NCBI RefSeq assembly: GCF_010692745.1
Contig: NZ_JAAHTB010000025.1
Location: forward strand, 1-63,813
Source of the DNA: Methylobacterium sp. BTF04
GTDB lineage: Bacteria > Pseudomonadota > Alphaproteobacteria > Rhizobiales > Beijerinckiaceae
Length of the DNA stretch: 63,813 nucleotides
Direction of reading: 5' to 3'
How positions within the stretch are numbered: the stretch's first letter is position 1; every line of letters starts with the position of its first letter. The position numbers and the translations under genes are program-made. Shown piece after piece: positions 1-7,723 of the stretch. The notes below the pieces were generated by a model. The model was not told where the DNA came from. It ran no database searches and saw nothing but the letters and a program-made list of their open reading frames with translations.

Positions 1-803
1 ACCAAAGGCCGACACAAACACACCCAAGTGACACAAACGCCGACCCACCCAGCCAGAAGCCGGATCAGCCAACGCTAAATCGCCGAATGTGAAACCGGCG
101 CCAGCCCCGAAACCCGAAGGTCCCGCTCGCCGCCGCCGATGAACAGGCTTTTAGAGAGGGCCAGAGCACCCGTCAACCACAAAATCGACCACTCTATCGT
201 TGCCCCTCATCGAGACCGTGGTCGGGCCTTCCTCGTTGAGGGCCTGCCTCGGTACAGCTCTTTCGCGATTCAGATCTCGGGGCTTCGCGAGCCGACCCAG
301 GGGTCCGGGTGCGGCCATCCCTCTCGCGATCGGCAGCGGGCGCTGCCCGTAGCGCTTGGAGGTCTCGCCCTTCCGGCCCCCTCCCCTCACGACCGCACGT
401 CACCCTCAGGATCAAGCAGTCGGCAACGCGCAACAGGGGCTGTCACAGCCAACAGCCGGACCAATACCGGTGTCGCGTGTACCTGCAGTCAATTCGCGAC
501 GGAACAGCGGACTTCCGCTGCAGCGCATCCTTTAAAATAACGCGCACGCTGGCCGATGGGGCGTGAGCAGCAGCACGAGCGTCTCTACACCATCAAAACT
601 GGAATGAATAAAATATTGGCCGGCGCGGGATCGGATCGTTAATCCACGAAACTTTATAGCGAGCGATCGCTATCTCGATTATTCCGATGAATTTCAGTGA
701 TGGACACTTGAGTATTTTTTCAGTCGGTGCTTCATTTCAAAACTGAGCAATAAGACGACAAAATTGCAGATGTCTGTCGAACGGACACTTACGGAGGAAT
801 GCC
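1..803. other. Upstream non-coding region, no gene supported
   Basis: No convincing gene is seen. Open frames around 139-540 are Arg/Pro/Ser-rich on both strands and look like GC-rich noise. The last 200 bases are AT-richer and probably carry the promoter of the sensor operon that follows. A near-perfect palindrome at 656-673 (ATAGCGAGC/GATCGCTAT, 8 of 9 pairs) could be an operator, but no clear -35/-10 pair was identified. A good ribosome site (GGAGG, 793-797) precedes the first gene. Confidence 0.5.
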
Positions 804-1349
804 ATGATCGATCCAGGGTATGATACCTCTACAGACGTACTGCATTGCGACATCGGTCTCGATCACGATATCTTTCTCCGAACACTCATCCGGGAGTTGA
901 GCGGCACGCTTCAGGATGTCGTCGGCCTCGATGAGGCGGCCGGCTTCATCAGCATCGTCGGGCGGGCGGTGGGGGAGCAGATCGAGCGCGATTACCTGGA
1001 TGGCTTGCAGACGGACCGGCTGGCGCCCGGACAGGTGACGGGCGTGCTCCTGGATCTCAAGCGCCGCATTCACGGGGACTTCCACGTGGTCGCGGAAACC
1101 AAGGAGATGATCGTCCTCGAGAATCACATCTGTCCCTTCGGACGGTCCGTGGACGGTCGCCCGTCGCTCTGCATGATGACCTCGAACGTGTTCGGCCACA
1201 TCGCTGCGCAAGCCTACGGCTACGTCAGGGTCGAGCTTCAGGAGACCATCGCCGAGGGCGACGCCCGTTGCTGCGTGAGACTTCACCTGGCCCCCGACGC
1301 CGATGACGTCGGAGCCGGGATCGAATATTTTCGTCGCGACGTGAACTGA
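804..1349 (+). CDS. Methanogen output domain 1 (MetOD1)-type sensory protein
   Basis: A 181-residue soluble protein with no signal peptide or membrane segment. The C-terminal half carries spaced cysteines (in ENHICPFG, RPSLCMM and DARCCVRL) in the arrangement I associate with the MetOD1 domain, a small sensory/output domain found in archaeal and bacterial signalling proteins. The ligand is unknown; the cysteines could bind a metal or sense redox (inference). It is the first gene of a three-gene unit with a histidine kinase and a response regulator, so it probably modulates that kinase. The start ATG follows a GGAGG ribosome site six bases upstream. Its TGA stop overlaps an out-of-frame ATG at 1349. 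Confidence 0.75.
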   Translation: MIDPGYDTSTDVLHCDIGLDHDIFLRTLIRELSGTLQDVVGLDEAAGFISIVGRAVGEQIERDYLDGLQTDRLAPGQVTGVLLDLKRRIHGDFHVVAETKEMIVLENHICPFGRSVDGRPSLCMMTSNVFGHIAAQAYGYVRVELQETIAEGDARCCVRLHLAPDADDVGAGIEYFRRDVN

Positions 1350-1359
1350 TGGCCGAATC

Positions 1360-2511
1360 GTGCACGCGCTCGCCGCCATAGATGCCATCGACGTCCCGAT
1401 CTTCCTGCTCAGGAGCGACGGTACGGTCGATCATCGCAATCGTGCCGCCGCGATCCGCCTGCCTCTGGCGATCCCGGGCGCCAGTCTCATGCCGTGCGCG
1501 GATGACAAGGCCCGGCAGTTTGCCGCGTATCTCGATCGCTGCATGGCCTCGAACCGGGCGATTCCGGGCGCTTTGGACATTGCCGACAGTCTTGGTGACA
1601 TTCATGGCGACACTCTTGGCGACGACAGGCCGCTCGTTCGGTTCCGCTGCCATGGGGCGGTTCTCAGGGATGAGGCGCAGGGGGCGGCCCAGCGCGTCCT
1701 GCTGCGGCTCTCCGAGGGGGACGATCGCCGGTTTCGCGCCTTGAACGACATTCTGGGGGAGCTTCGCAGCGAACTTCGCCGCAGCAAGCGCTTCTATGAC
1801 GGCCTGTGCGCGCATGCGGCCGCGCGCGACCAGGCCGAGCAGGAGCGCGACGTCGTCCTGATGCGGCTCTACCGCGCGAATCACGACGAGCGTCTACGCC
1901 TCGCGCGGGATCTGCACGACAATACCGGGCAACACATCGCGGGGCTCGGCCTCGGCTTGCGGCAATTGGAGCGGCACGTCAGCACGACGGAAGGCCATGC
2001 CCAGATCGACCGGCTTCGCGGCCAGTTGGACCATGTCTCGCAGGAACTGCGCCGGATCGCGTTCGCGCTGCGGCCCGCCGCTCTCGACGATTTCGGCCTG
2101 ACCATCGCGGTCCGGACCCTGGTGGAGGAATGGTCGGAGACCTGTGGCATCCTCACCGACTTCCAGTCCGCGGGACGCAAGCCGCCCCTGGCCTCGGAGG
2201 TGGAGATCACCCTGTTCCGCGTCTGTCAGGAGGCGCTGACGAACATCGTCAAGCACGCGCCCGACGCCACCCGGGTCAGCGTGACGGTCCAGTATCGCGA
2301 AACCGCGATCTCGCTCACCATCGAGGACAACGGACCGGGGTGTTCCGAGGACACCATGACGACGGCGCGGCTTCTCGCCGTGAAGAAGTTCGGCATCGTC
2401 GGGATGCGCGAGCGCATCGCCATGATCGGCGGCACCTTCGAGGTGGAGACGTCGGAGGGCGGCGGCACGACGCTCTACGCCCGCATCGGAAGCACGGAGC
2501 TGGCAGCATGA
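1360..2511 (+). CDS. NarL-type (HisKA_3) sensor histidine kinase
   Basis: 383 residues. The N-terminal ~115 residues read as a PAS-like sensor (AAIDAIDVPIFLL...DGTVDHRN). A dimerisation helix follows with the phospho-acceptor at His186 in RDLHDNTGQH, the hallmark of the HisKA_3 family. A C-terminal ATPase domain has EALTNIVKHA (N box), IEDNGPG (G1) and FGIVGMRER (G2). No membrane segment is visible, so it is probably cytoplasmic. The start is the first in-frame GTG after a stop at 1342-1344; it lacks a strong ribosome site, and the stop-overlapping ATG at 1349 is in the wrong frame. The 3' end overlaps the response regulator by ATGA, implying translational coupling and a cognate pair. Confidence 0.9.
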   Translation: MHALAAIDAIDVPIFLLRSDGTVDHRNRAAAIRLPLAIPGASLMPCADDKARQFAAYLDRCMASNRAIPGALDIADSLGDIHGDTLGDDRPLVRFRCHGAVLRDEAQGAAQRVLLRLSEGDDRRFRALNDILGELRSELRRSKRFYDGLCAHAAARDQAEQERDVVLMRLYRANHDERLRLARDLHDNTGQHIAGLGLGLRQLERHVSTTEGHAQIDRLRGQLDHVSQELRRIAFALRPAALDDFGLTIAVRTLVEEWSETCGILTDFQSAGRKPPLASEVEITLFRVCQEALTNIVKHAPDATRVSVTVQYRETAISLTIEDNGPGCSEDTMTTARLLAVKKFGIVGMRERIAMIGGTFEVETSEGGGTTLYARIGSTELAA

Positions 2512-3191
2512 TGGCCGACGCACTTGCCCCCATCCGCGTGGTCCTGGCGGACGACCACCCGATCTTCCTTGCCGGGATCGCGGGCCTGATCCGGGATACC
2601 GCCAATATCGACGTGGTCGGCAGCGCCGCCACCGGCGGGCAGGCGCTCAAGCTCATCGCCGAGTTGACTCCGGACATCGCCGTGCTCGACATCGCCATGC
2701 CCGAACGGAGCGGGATCGAGGTTCTGCGCCGGCTCCGGGACGAGGGCAGGCCCGTGCGCGCCATCATCCTGAGCACCTACGAAGAACGCGCCTATGTCCA
2801 GCAGGCCTTGGCGGCCGGCGCGCGCGGCTATGTCGTCAAGCGCGCGGGCGCCGATCACCTCCTGCATGCCATCACGGCGGTGCATGGCGGCGGCATGTAT
2901 CTCGATCCGGTCATCGCCGGCAGCCACCTTCGCGTCGTCGACAATGGGGCGACCGCCGCCAACGGCCAGACCTTCGTCGACAACGGTGTCCTGTCGGAAC
3001 GCGAAGAGCAGATCCTCAAGCTCATCGCCTTCGGCCACACGATCAAGGAGATCGCCGGGCGGCTCGCGATTTCCTCCAAGTCCATCGAAACCTACAAGAT
3101 GCGCGCCACCGAAAAGCTCGGTCTGCGCAGCCGGGCCGGGATCGTCGAATACGCCATCCTGCGCGGCTGGCTGGTGACGGTGGCGAGCTAG
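2508..3191 (+). CDS. NarL/FixJ-family response regulator
   Basis: 227 residues. The N-terminal receiver has the acidic pair (ADD, residues 15-16), the phospho-acceptor Asp61 (AVLDIAMPE), Ser/Thr near residues 89-90 and Lys111 (GYVVKRAG). The C-terminal LuxR-type HTH starts at about residue 160 (LSEREEQILKLIAFG) and ends VEYAILRGWL. All canonical phosphorelay residues are present. The ATG at 2508 overlaps the kinase stop; the next codon is also ATG, so the start is uncertain by one residue. It is the probable output of the upstream kinase. Its DNA targets cannot be read from the sequence. Its stop overlaps the end of the convergent gene by four bases. Confidence 0.92.
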   Translation: MMADALAPIRVVLADDHPIFLAGIAGLIRDTANIDVVGSAATGGQALKLIAELTPDIAVLDIAMPERSGIEVLRRLRDEGRPVRAIILSTYEERAYVQQALAAGARGYVVKRAGADHLLHAITAVHGGGMYLDPVIAGSHLRVVDNGATAANGQTFVDNGVLSEREEQILKLIAFGHTIKEIAGRLAISSKSIETYKMRATEKLGLRSRAGIVEYAILRGWLVTVAS

Positions 3192-3790
3192 ACGGCGAGC
3201 GCCGCGTCGTCGGCTCCATCGGGCCGCCGAATCGTCGCGCCCGCCACCGAGGCCCGGAGCTGGGGCAGGAACGTCCACAGATCGCGGTTGAGACGCTTGA
3301 GTTGCCGGTTGGCCTCGATGATCTCGCGAATCCGTTCGTCGTTCATCTCGCGCAAGGCCCCGAGCGTCAGAACGCCCTTGTCCTCGTGCGGACGCATCAG
3401 ATGCGTATGGGTGATCTCGCCCTGCGCATTGAGCTTGTACATGCAGTGATTGAACTCGTTGCGGAGCCGCGTGCCGGCCTCGAAGCGCTTGATCAGCCGC
3501 TTCAAAGTCGCCGCGACCGCCTCGTCGCGAATCTTGACGGTGGCGAGGCGGCGCACGACGTCGAGGCGCGCCCGGGTCGTGTTCAGGGTCGAGAAGATGA
3601 TCGCGGCCTCGACCTCCTGGATCTCGAGCAGAACCATCAGCACATAGATGAACATGCTCTCGTTGTTGGACCAATTGAGGCCAAGGTTTCCGATCAGCAT
3701 CAGAACGTATTGCTGACGTTCCGCGAAGTCGGGAGCGGCCCGCTCGACGGCGTTGAAGTCCGGGACACTCGGAAGCCGGGCGGACGGCAT
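3188..3790 (-). CDS. Conserved hypothetical protein, helical
   Basis: 200 residues, not assigned to a named family. It is soluble and mainly helical. The N-terminal part has a mildly hydrophobic stretch (YVLMLIGNLGLNW, FIYVLMVLLEIQEVEAAIIF) too polar overall for a clear membrane protein, followed by an Arg-rich helical segment (TTRARLDVVRRLATVKIRDE) and a motif RNEFNHCMYKLN. It is convergent with the response regulator, sharing four bases at the stops, and divergent from the next gene with only 30 bp between starts. Codon use matches its neighbours. It may be linked to the adjacent signalling operon, but nothing in the sequence proves this. Confidence 0.7.
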   Translation of the reverse strand: MPSARLPSVPDFNAVERAAPDFAERQQYVLMLIGNLGLNWSNNESMFIYVLMVLLEIQEVEAAIIFSTLNTTRARLDVVRRLATVKIRDEAVAATLKRLIKRFEAGTRLRNEFNHCMYKLNAQGEITHTHLMRPHEDKGVLTLGALREMNDERIREIIEANRQLKRLNRDLWTFLPQLRASVAGATIRRPDGADDAALAV

Positions 3791-3820
3791 GATGACACCC
3801 GATGATGGAAGAATCGCCCG

Positions 3821-4393
3821 GTGACGCCACCGGACATTGCTGGCATCCTAACAGAAGGTCGGACTGGCAGGGACCGGCTCATCGTCGTCAGCGGACGGAG
3901 ATCGGACGTGGCCGGGCCTCTCACCCTTCGCGATCTTTGGCGCAGCCGTCGCGCGTCGGTGACGGCGCACGCGGCACTTCATCCGTTCTTGCCGGCACTG
4001 GGGATCACGGACCTCGCGCGCCCGGTCCGAGCCGCGACGGACGATTGGTCGGACGCCTATCTCATCGGCTTTCTCACCGCGTCGATCTCGCTGATTGCGC
4101 GAAACACCGCGCCGCGCCTCAGCAGCGACGGGCTCGGGCACGTCCAGTGCAAGGTCTACAGCGCGTTGACGGGGGTGCCGGGCGATCTCGTCGCCGAGCG
4201 GATCATTCGCTTCAGCCTCGGGCGGGATCTGGTGTTCATGACCGGCTGCGCCGACGCGCTGACGTTCACCTCCGCCCTCGCGGCGGAAGCGGCGCAGGCG
4301 GACATTGCCGATGCCGGCCTGCGGAGCGAGTCGATCTCGCTCTGGCAGCTTTATGTCGGAGGACGCCTGGCCGATCTGCAGCCGGGATCATGA
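3821..4393 (+). CDS. Hypothetical protein
   Basis: 190 residues from a GTG start. I do not recognise the family. This frame was preferred over overlapping ones because it reads as a normal globular protein with balanced composition (for example RDLVFMTGCADALTFTSAL), whereas the alternatives are Arg/Pro-rich. No signal peptide or clear membrane helix is seen. It lies divergent from the 200-residue hypothetical gene with a 30-bp gap, so the two may share a compact two-way promoter or the GTG may not be the true start. Function unknown. Confidence 0.6.
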   Translation: MTPPDIAGILTEGRTGRDRLIVVSGRRSDVAGPLTLRDLWRSRRASVTAHAALHPFLPALGITDLARPVRAATDDWSDAYLIGFLTASISLIARNTAPRLSSDGLGHVQCKVYSALTGVPGDLVAERIIRFSLGRDLVFMTGCADALTFTSALAAEAAQADIADAGLRSESISLWQLYVGGRLADLQPGS

Positions 4394-4727
4394 CGTTTCG
4401 ACCCTCCAGCAAACACTCCGATGGTCTCGCGCGTGTTCTGGAGCCTTCGAAAAGACTTCGCGCCTGTGTCGGGCACGGATGAACAGGTTTCTTTCCAGCA
4501 GAGACTTCACCGATTCCTGACAAACGTTAACGGTTTTTTAACCCTGACGTTGAGCTCGGCCGATGCAATCGTCCGCTTGTCCACGAAGACCAGCCGCTTC
4601 CGACACCGGAGCCAAGGCCACTTCCGGACACGTCCGAACCCGGACCGACACACGGCTCAACGACGTAGAAGATCGACGAGCCGCCGGTCGGAAGGGATGG
4701 ACCTCACCCGAAACAGGAGGAACCACC
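4394..4727. other. Intergenic region upstream of the type I secretion operon
   Basis: No gene is supported. The region is likely to hold the promoter for the secretion operon. Around 4525-4550 there is an AT-richer stretch with short inverted pieces (GTTAAC...TTAAC) and a T run, which may be a weak terminator for the upstream gene or part of the promoter. The only solid signal is the AGGAGG ribosome site at 4715-4720, which fixes the ATG at 4728 as the start of the next gene. Confidence 0.45.
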
Positions 4728-5642
4728 ATGTCGAACGATCGCCGGAACGACCACAACTCCACCCCCGCCGCACTCTCGCAGCTGGAAGCACAGCTCCAGG
4801 GCCAGGGCCAGGGTGAGCTTCAGGGCCAGGGACAGGGCCAGGGCGAGGCCCAGGGCCAAGGCCAGGGCGAGCTCCAGGGTCAGGGACAGGGTGAGCTTCA
4901 GGGCCAGGGACAGGGCCAGGACCAGAATCAGACGGCGACGCAGAACGCGTCGAACGACGCCACCAACTCCGCTGAGAACTTCAGCGGCAACGGGAACCTG
5001 AATGGAAACGGGAACCTGAACGGCAATCTCAACGGCAACGCCAACGAGAACTCGCTCGACAACGGTGTCACCAACCACGTCGACAATGCCGTCTCCAACG
5101 CCGTCCACACCGACGTGACGACCACCGTCAGCGTCGCCGTCTCCGGTGAATTCACCCCGTCGGGCGAGACGAACGTCATCCACCTCGATGACCTCACCAT
5201 CCATCATCTCGATGGCGCCATGCTGGTGATGCCCGACTTCTCGTCGCAGACGTTGAATGGCAACGGCAACATCTTCAACCTCGATCAGGTGAACACCCTG
5301 GTCGACAACGACTCCCTCAACGGTGCCAGCGTCAGCCTCAGCCTCGGCGGCAGCAGCGGCGGCGAATGGGATGCCTTCGGCCGCGACGGGGGTCATCCCG
5401 GATCGGGCTCGGCGCCGGGCTTCTCGTTCGTGCAGAACGCGACCGGGACCGGCGGTGCCACGTCGTTCGACGGCAACATCGACGGTCATGGGACCACCGG
5501 GGCGATCTCCTCGGCCAACGCCGTCACTGCCGAGGCCTTCACGCAGCACATCGTGATGGGCGCCAACATCCAGTACAACTCGATGCCGATCTCCGTCGTC
5601 GGCGGGGATTCGATCTCCGACGCCACCGTCGACCACCACTGA
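4728..5642 (+). CDS. Low-complexity Gln-Gly/Asn-Gly repeat protein, probable type I secretion substrate
   Basis: 304 residues from the ATG that follows a strong AGGAGG site. Residues about 20-70 are an almost pure run of QGQG units broken by (E)LQGQ. Residues about 80-110 are Asn/Gly-rich (NGNLNGNGN). The rest is Thr/Ser/Asn/Asp-rich with short beta-strand-like stretches such as NIFNLDQVNTLV. There are no cysteines, no Sec signal and no membrane helix. This acidic, Gly/Asn-rich make-up resembles type I secreted matrix or adhesin proteins. Position immediately before a second repeat protein, an ABC exporter and an HlyD adaptor supports export by that system (inference). No nonapeptide RTX calcium repeats are present. 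Similarity to the next protein is limited to short Gln/Asn motifs. Confidence 0.72.
   Translation: MSNDRRNDHNSTPAALSQLEAQLQGQGQGELQGQGQGQGEAQGQGQGELQGQGQGELQGQGQGQDQNQTATQNASNDATNSAENFSGNGNLNGNGNLNGNLNGNANENSLDNGVTNHVDNAVSNAVHTDVTTTVSVAVSGEFTPSGETNVIHLDDLTIHHLDGAMLVMPDFSSQTLNGNGNIFNLDQVNTLVDNDSLNGASVSLSLGGSSGGEWDAFGRDGGHPGSGSAPGFSFVQNATGTGGATSFDGNIDGHGTTGAISSANAVTAEAFTQHIVMGANIQYNSMPISVVGGDSISDATVDHH
4791..4930 (+). repeat. In-frame CAGGGC-type tandem repeat
   Basis: About 140 bases made of the hexamer CAGGGC and close variants (CAGGGA, CAGGGT, CAAGGC), punctuated by GAGCTTCAG or GAGCTCCAG. It encodes the QGQG tract of the repeat protein. The unit length is a multiple of three, so gain or loss of units would change tract length without breaking the frame. 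Confidence 0.85.
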
Positions 5643-5676
5643 CGCGCACGACCCTCTCCGGGTCCTAGTCGCTCCC

Positions 5677-5698
5677 GGCCCGCGCTCAGGCGCGGGCC
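5677..5698 (+). promoter_or_regulatory. Intergenic GC hairpin
   Basis: A perfect 9-bp stem (GGCCCGCGC / GCGCGGGCC) with a 4-base loop TCAG lies between the two repeat-protein genes. There is no following T run, so it is a poor intrinsic terminator. It is more likely an RNA stability, processing or partial-attenuation element that sets the ratio of the first gene to the rest of the operon (inference). Confidence 0.6.
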
Positions 5699-5767
5699 AT
5701 CCCGACGACCAGAGCCATCGCTCCCACGGGCAAAGCCCGGGGTCCGCCGTCGTCCCAGGGGGTTGTC

Positions 5768-7723
5768 ATGCAGGCCGGCGGCGTCTCCGATATCATCGCG
5801 CATTTCGCCGGGCACCTCCACATTCCCGCAGACGAAATCCGCCTCCGCGAGGCGTTGGAGGATCCGGCCCGCCTGCCCCGGATTCAGCCGTGGATGCCGG
5901 GACCGTCACCCGAGGCGAACCCCGACCGGCCGCTCGACGAGCTTCCGAGCCAGCCCTACCGGGCGCCCTCCCCATCCGCGGACGACACGTTTCCGCATTT
6001 CGGTAAGCTGCCGCATCCCGATATCCCCGCTCCGGCGCCGCATCTGCCCCAGCAGCCCCAGGCGCCCCTTCCGCCCCCGCTGCCGACCTATGGTGGTGGG
6101 GGCGGCGGCGCGGGCCATGCAGCCCACGATTTCTCCATCGAGGTCTCTCCGGATCAGGGCCTGGTTCAGGTCCTGCAGCTCAACGAGCTTCACGACGACG
6201 ACGTCCTGCTGATGGTGCCGGGCACGCATCCCGAGGCCCTGCACACGATCGACGCCGCCTCGACCCTCGATGCGATGATGCGGCTCGCCGCAGGGGGGAC
6301 CCCGGCCGACCTCGCGCTGTACGGACGGAGTACGCAGAATGCGGTCGATCTGGTCGATGCCCATGCGGCGTCGATTCGGGCCAGCCCCGACGCGGCCAGC
6401 CCGGACAGCGGCACGCTCGGGCTCGGCACCTATGTCGACGGACTCCACCAAGCGGACGGCACCAAGGTCGACTTCACGGTCCCGACGCTGCAGGCGCCGG
6501 ACGAGGCATCACATGACGGTCTGGTCGATCAGGGCCTCGCGGCGCGGACCGGGGGCAATCTCAGCATCAACATCGCCACGATCTTCGACGACCACACCGA
6601 GCACGGCGCACTCCTGGTCCAGGGCAACGCCTATTCCACCGACCTGATCTCCCAGACCAACGTCCTGGTGAGCCAGTCGGTGATCGAGGCCGCCGGCGAT
6701 GCGCTGACGCGCAGCATCGTCACCGATGGCAACACGACCCACAACGCAGCGAGCATCGCCGAACACCCGACCGGGACCGCCATCGTGCAGCACCTGTCGT
6801 TGGGGACGCACGTGGCGGTCGACCGCATCGACGGTGATTTCTACGATGTCCGGATGCTGACGCAGGCCAACCTGCTCAGCGACCACGACGTCACCGTCCA
6901 GGCCAGTTTCGGCGCCTATTACGTGGTCGGCACCGGCGACAACACCCAGATCAACGAATTGCCGGTCTCGGCCCTGAACGGGCGCTACGACCTCATCGTC
7001 GTGCAGGGCGACCACCACACCGCGAACCTCATCTTCCAGACCAACGTCCTGCTCAACGACACCGTCGTCGACGCCTACACGGCACGGTCCGATACGGCCT
7101 CGCAATCGATCGTCACCGGCGACAACGCGCTCTCCAATGCCGCCGCGATCAACCATTACGGGACGAAGGACTTTCAGGAGATCGGCACCACCCTCGGCAG
7201 CGCCGTCGACCACCTGGCACAGGGCCACGTCGATCCCGCGCTCGCGGCGCTCCTGCCGCCCGCCTACGGGGACACCCTCAACGTCCTGTTCATCACCGGC
7301 GACTTCTACAACATCAACGCCATCTCGCAGACCAACATCGTCTCGAACGTCGATACCGTCATCCAGTATTCGCCCAATCCGGGAACGCAGCTCGCCGCCA
7401 CCGGAGCGCACACGACCTCGACGCAATCGGTGAATTCCGGCGACAACCAGCTGTCCAATCTCGCGGCGATCACCACGGTCGGCACGACCTCGACGGCACA
7501 GTTCGTCGGCGGGACCCATTACGACGATGCGATGCTCTTCCAGACGAATATCGTCAGCGACAGCAGCCGGGTCACGATCGGCGACACGCAAACCCTCGCC
7601 CATGAGGTCGTCGCGTTCACCGGGCTCGCCGCACCGGCGATCGCCGTGGATCATCCGAGCCCGCCCGCGGTGACGGTCGACACCGCGTTCCACCAGGATC
7701 TGTTTCACGGAATGCTCTCGTGA
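5768..7723 (+). CDS. 'QTN'-repeat protein, probable type I secretion substrate
   Basis: 651 residues. Residues 1-115 are Pro/His-rich with a Gly run (GGGGGGAGH). The remainder is beta-rich. From about residue 290 a motif recurs: Q(T/A)N(V/I/L) near residues 296, 365, 423, 520 and 592, several copies followed by an (S)IVxxGDNxxxNxAAI block and then a GDxY/H-type block. This suggests a beta-solenoid or stacked-sheet fold (inference). No Sec signal or RTX motif is seen. The C-terminus (VDTAFHQDLFHGMLS) is hydrophobic-ended, as in many type I signals. The last bases overlap the exporter start (GTGA), tying it to that system. It is not matched here to a named family. Confidence 0.75.
   Translation: MQAGGVSDIIAHFAGHLHIPADEIRLREALEDPARLPRIQPWMPGPSPEANPDRPLDELPSQPYRAPSPSADDTFPHFGKLPHPDIPAPAPHLPQQPQAPLPPPLPTYGGGGGGAGHAAHDFSIEVSPDQGLVQVLQLNELHDDDVLLMVPGTHPEALHTIDAASTLDAMMRLAAGGTPADLALYGRSTQNAVDLVDAHAASIRASPDAASPDSGTLGLGTYVDGLHQADGTKVDFTVPTLQAPDEASHDGLVDQGLAARTGGNLSINIATIFDDHTEHGALLVQGNAYSTDLISQTNVLVSQSVIEAAGDALTRSIVTDGNTTHNAASIAEHPTGTAIVQHLSLGTHVAVDRIDGDFYDVRMLTQANLLSDHDVTVQASFGAYYVVGTGDNTQINELPVSALNGRYDLIVVQGDHHTANLIFQTNVLLNDTVVDAYTARSDTASQSIVTGDNALSNAAAINHYGTKDFQEIGTTLGSAVDHLAQGHVDPALAALLPPAYGDTLNVLFITGDFYNINAISQTNIVSNVDTVIQYSPNPGTQLAATGAHTTSTQSVNSGDNQLSNLAAITTVGTTSTAQFVGGTHYDDAMLFQTNIVSDSSRVTIGDTQTLAHEVVAFTGLAAPAIAVDHPSPPAVTVDTAFHQDLFHGMLS

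Noticed and set aside
139..540. Rightward 133-codon frame near the left edge
   Set aside because: No family likeness, similar-quality frames on the other strand, no ribosome site.
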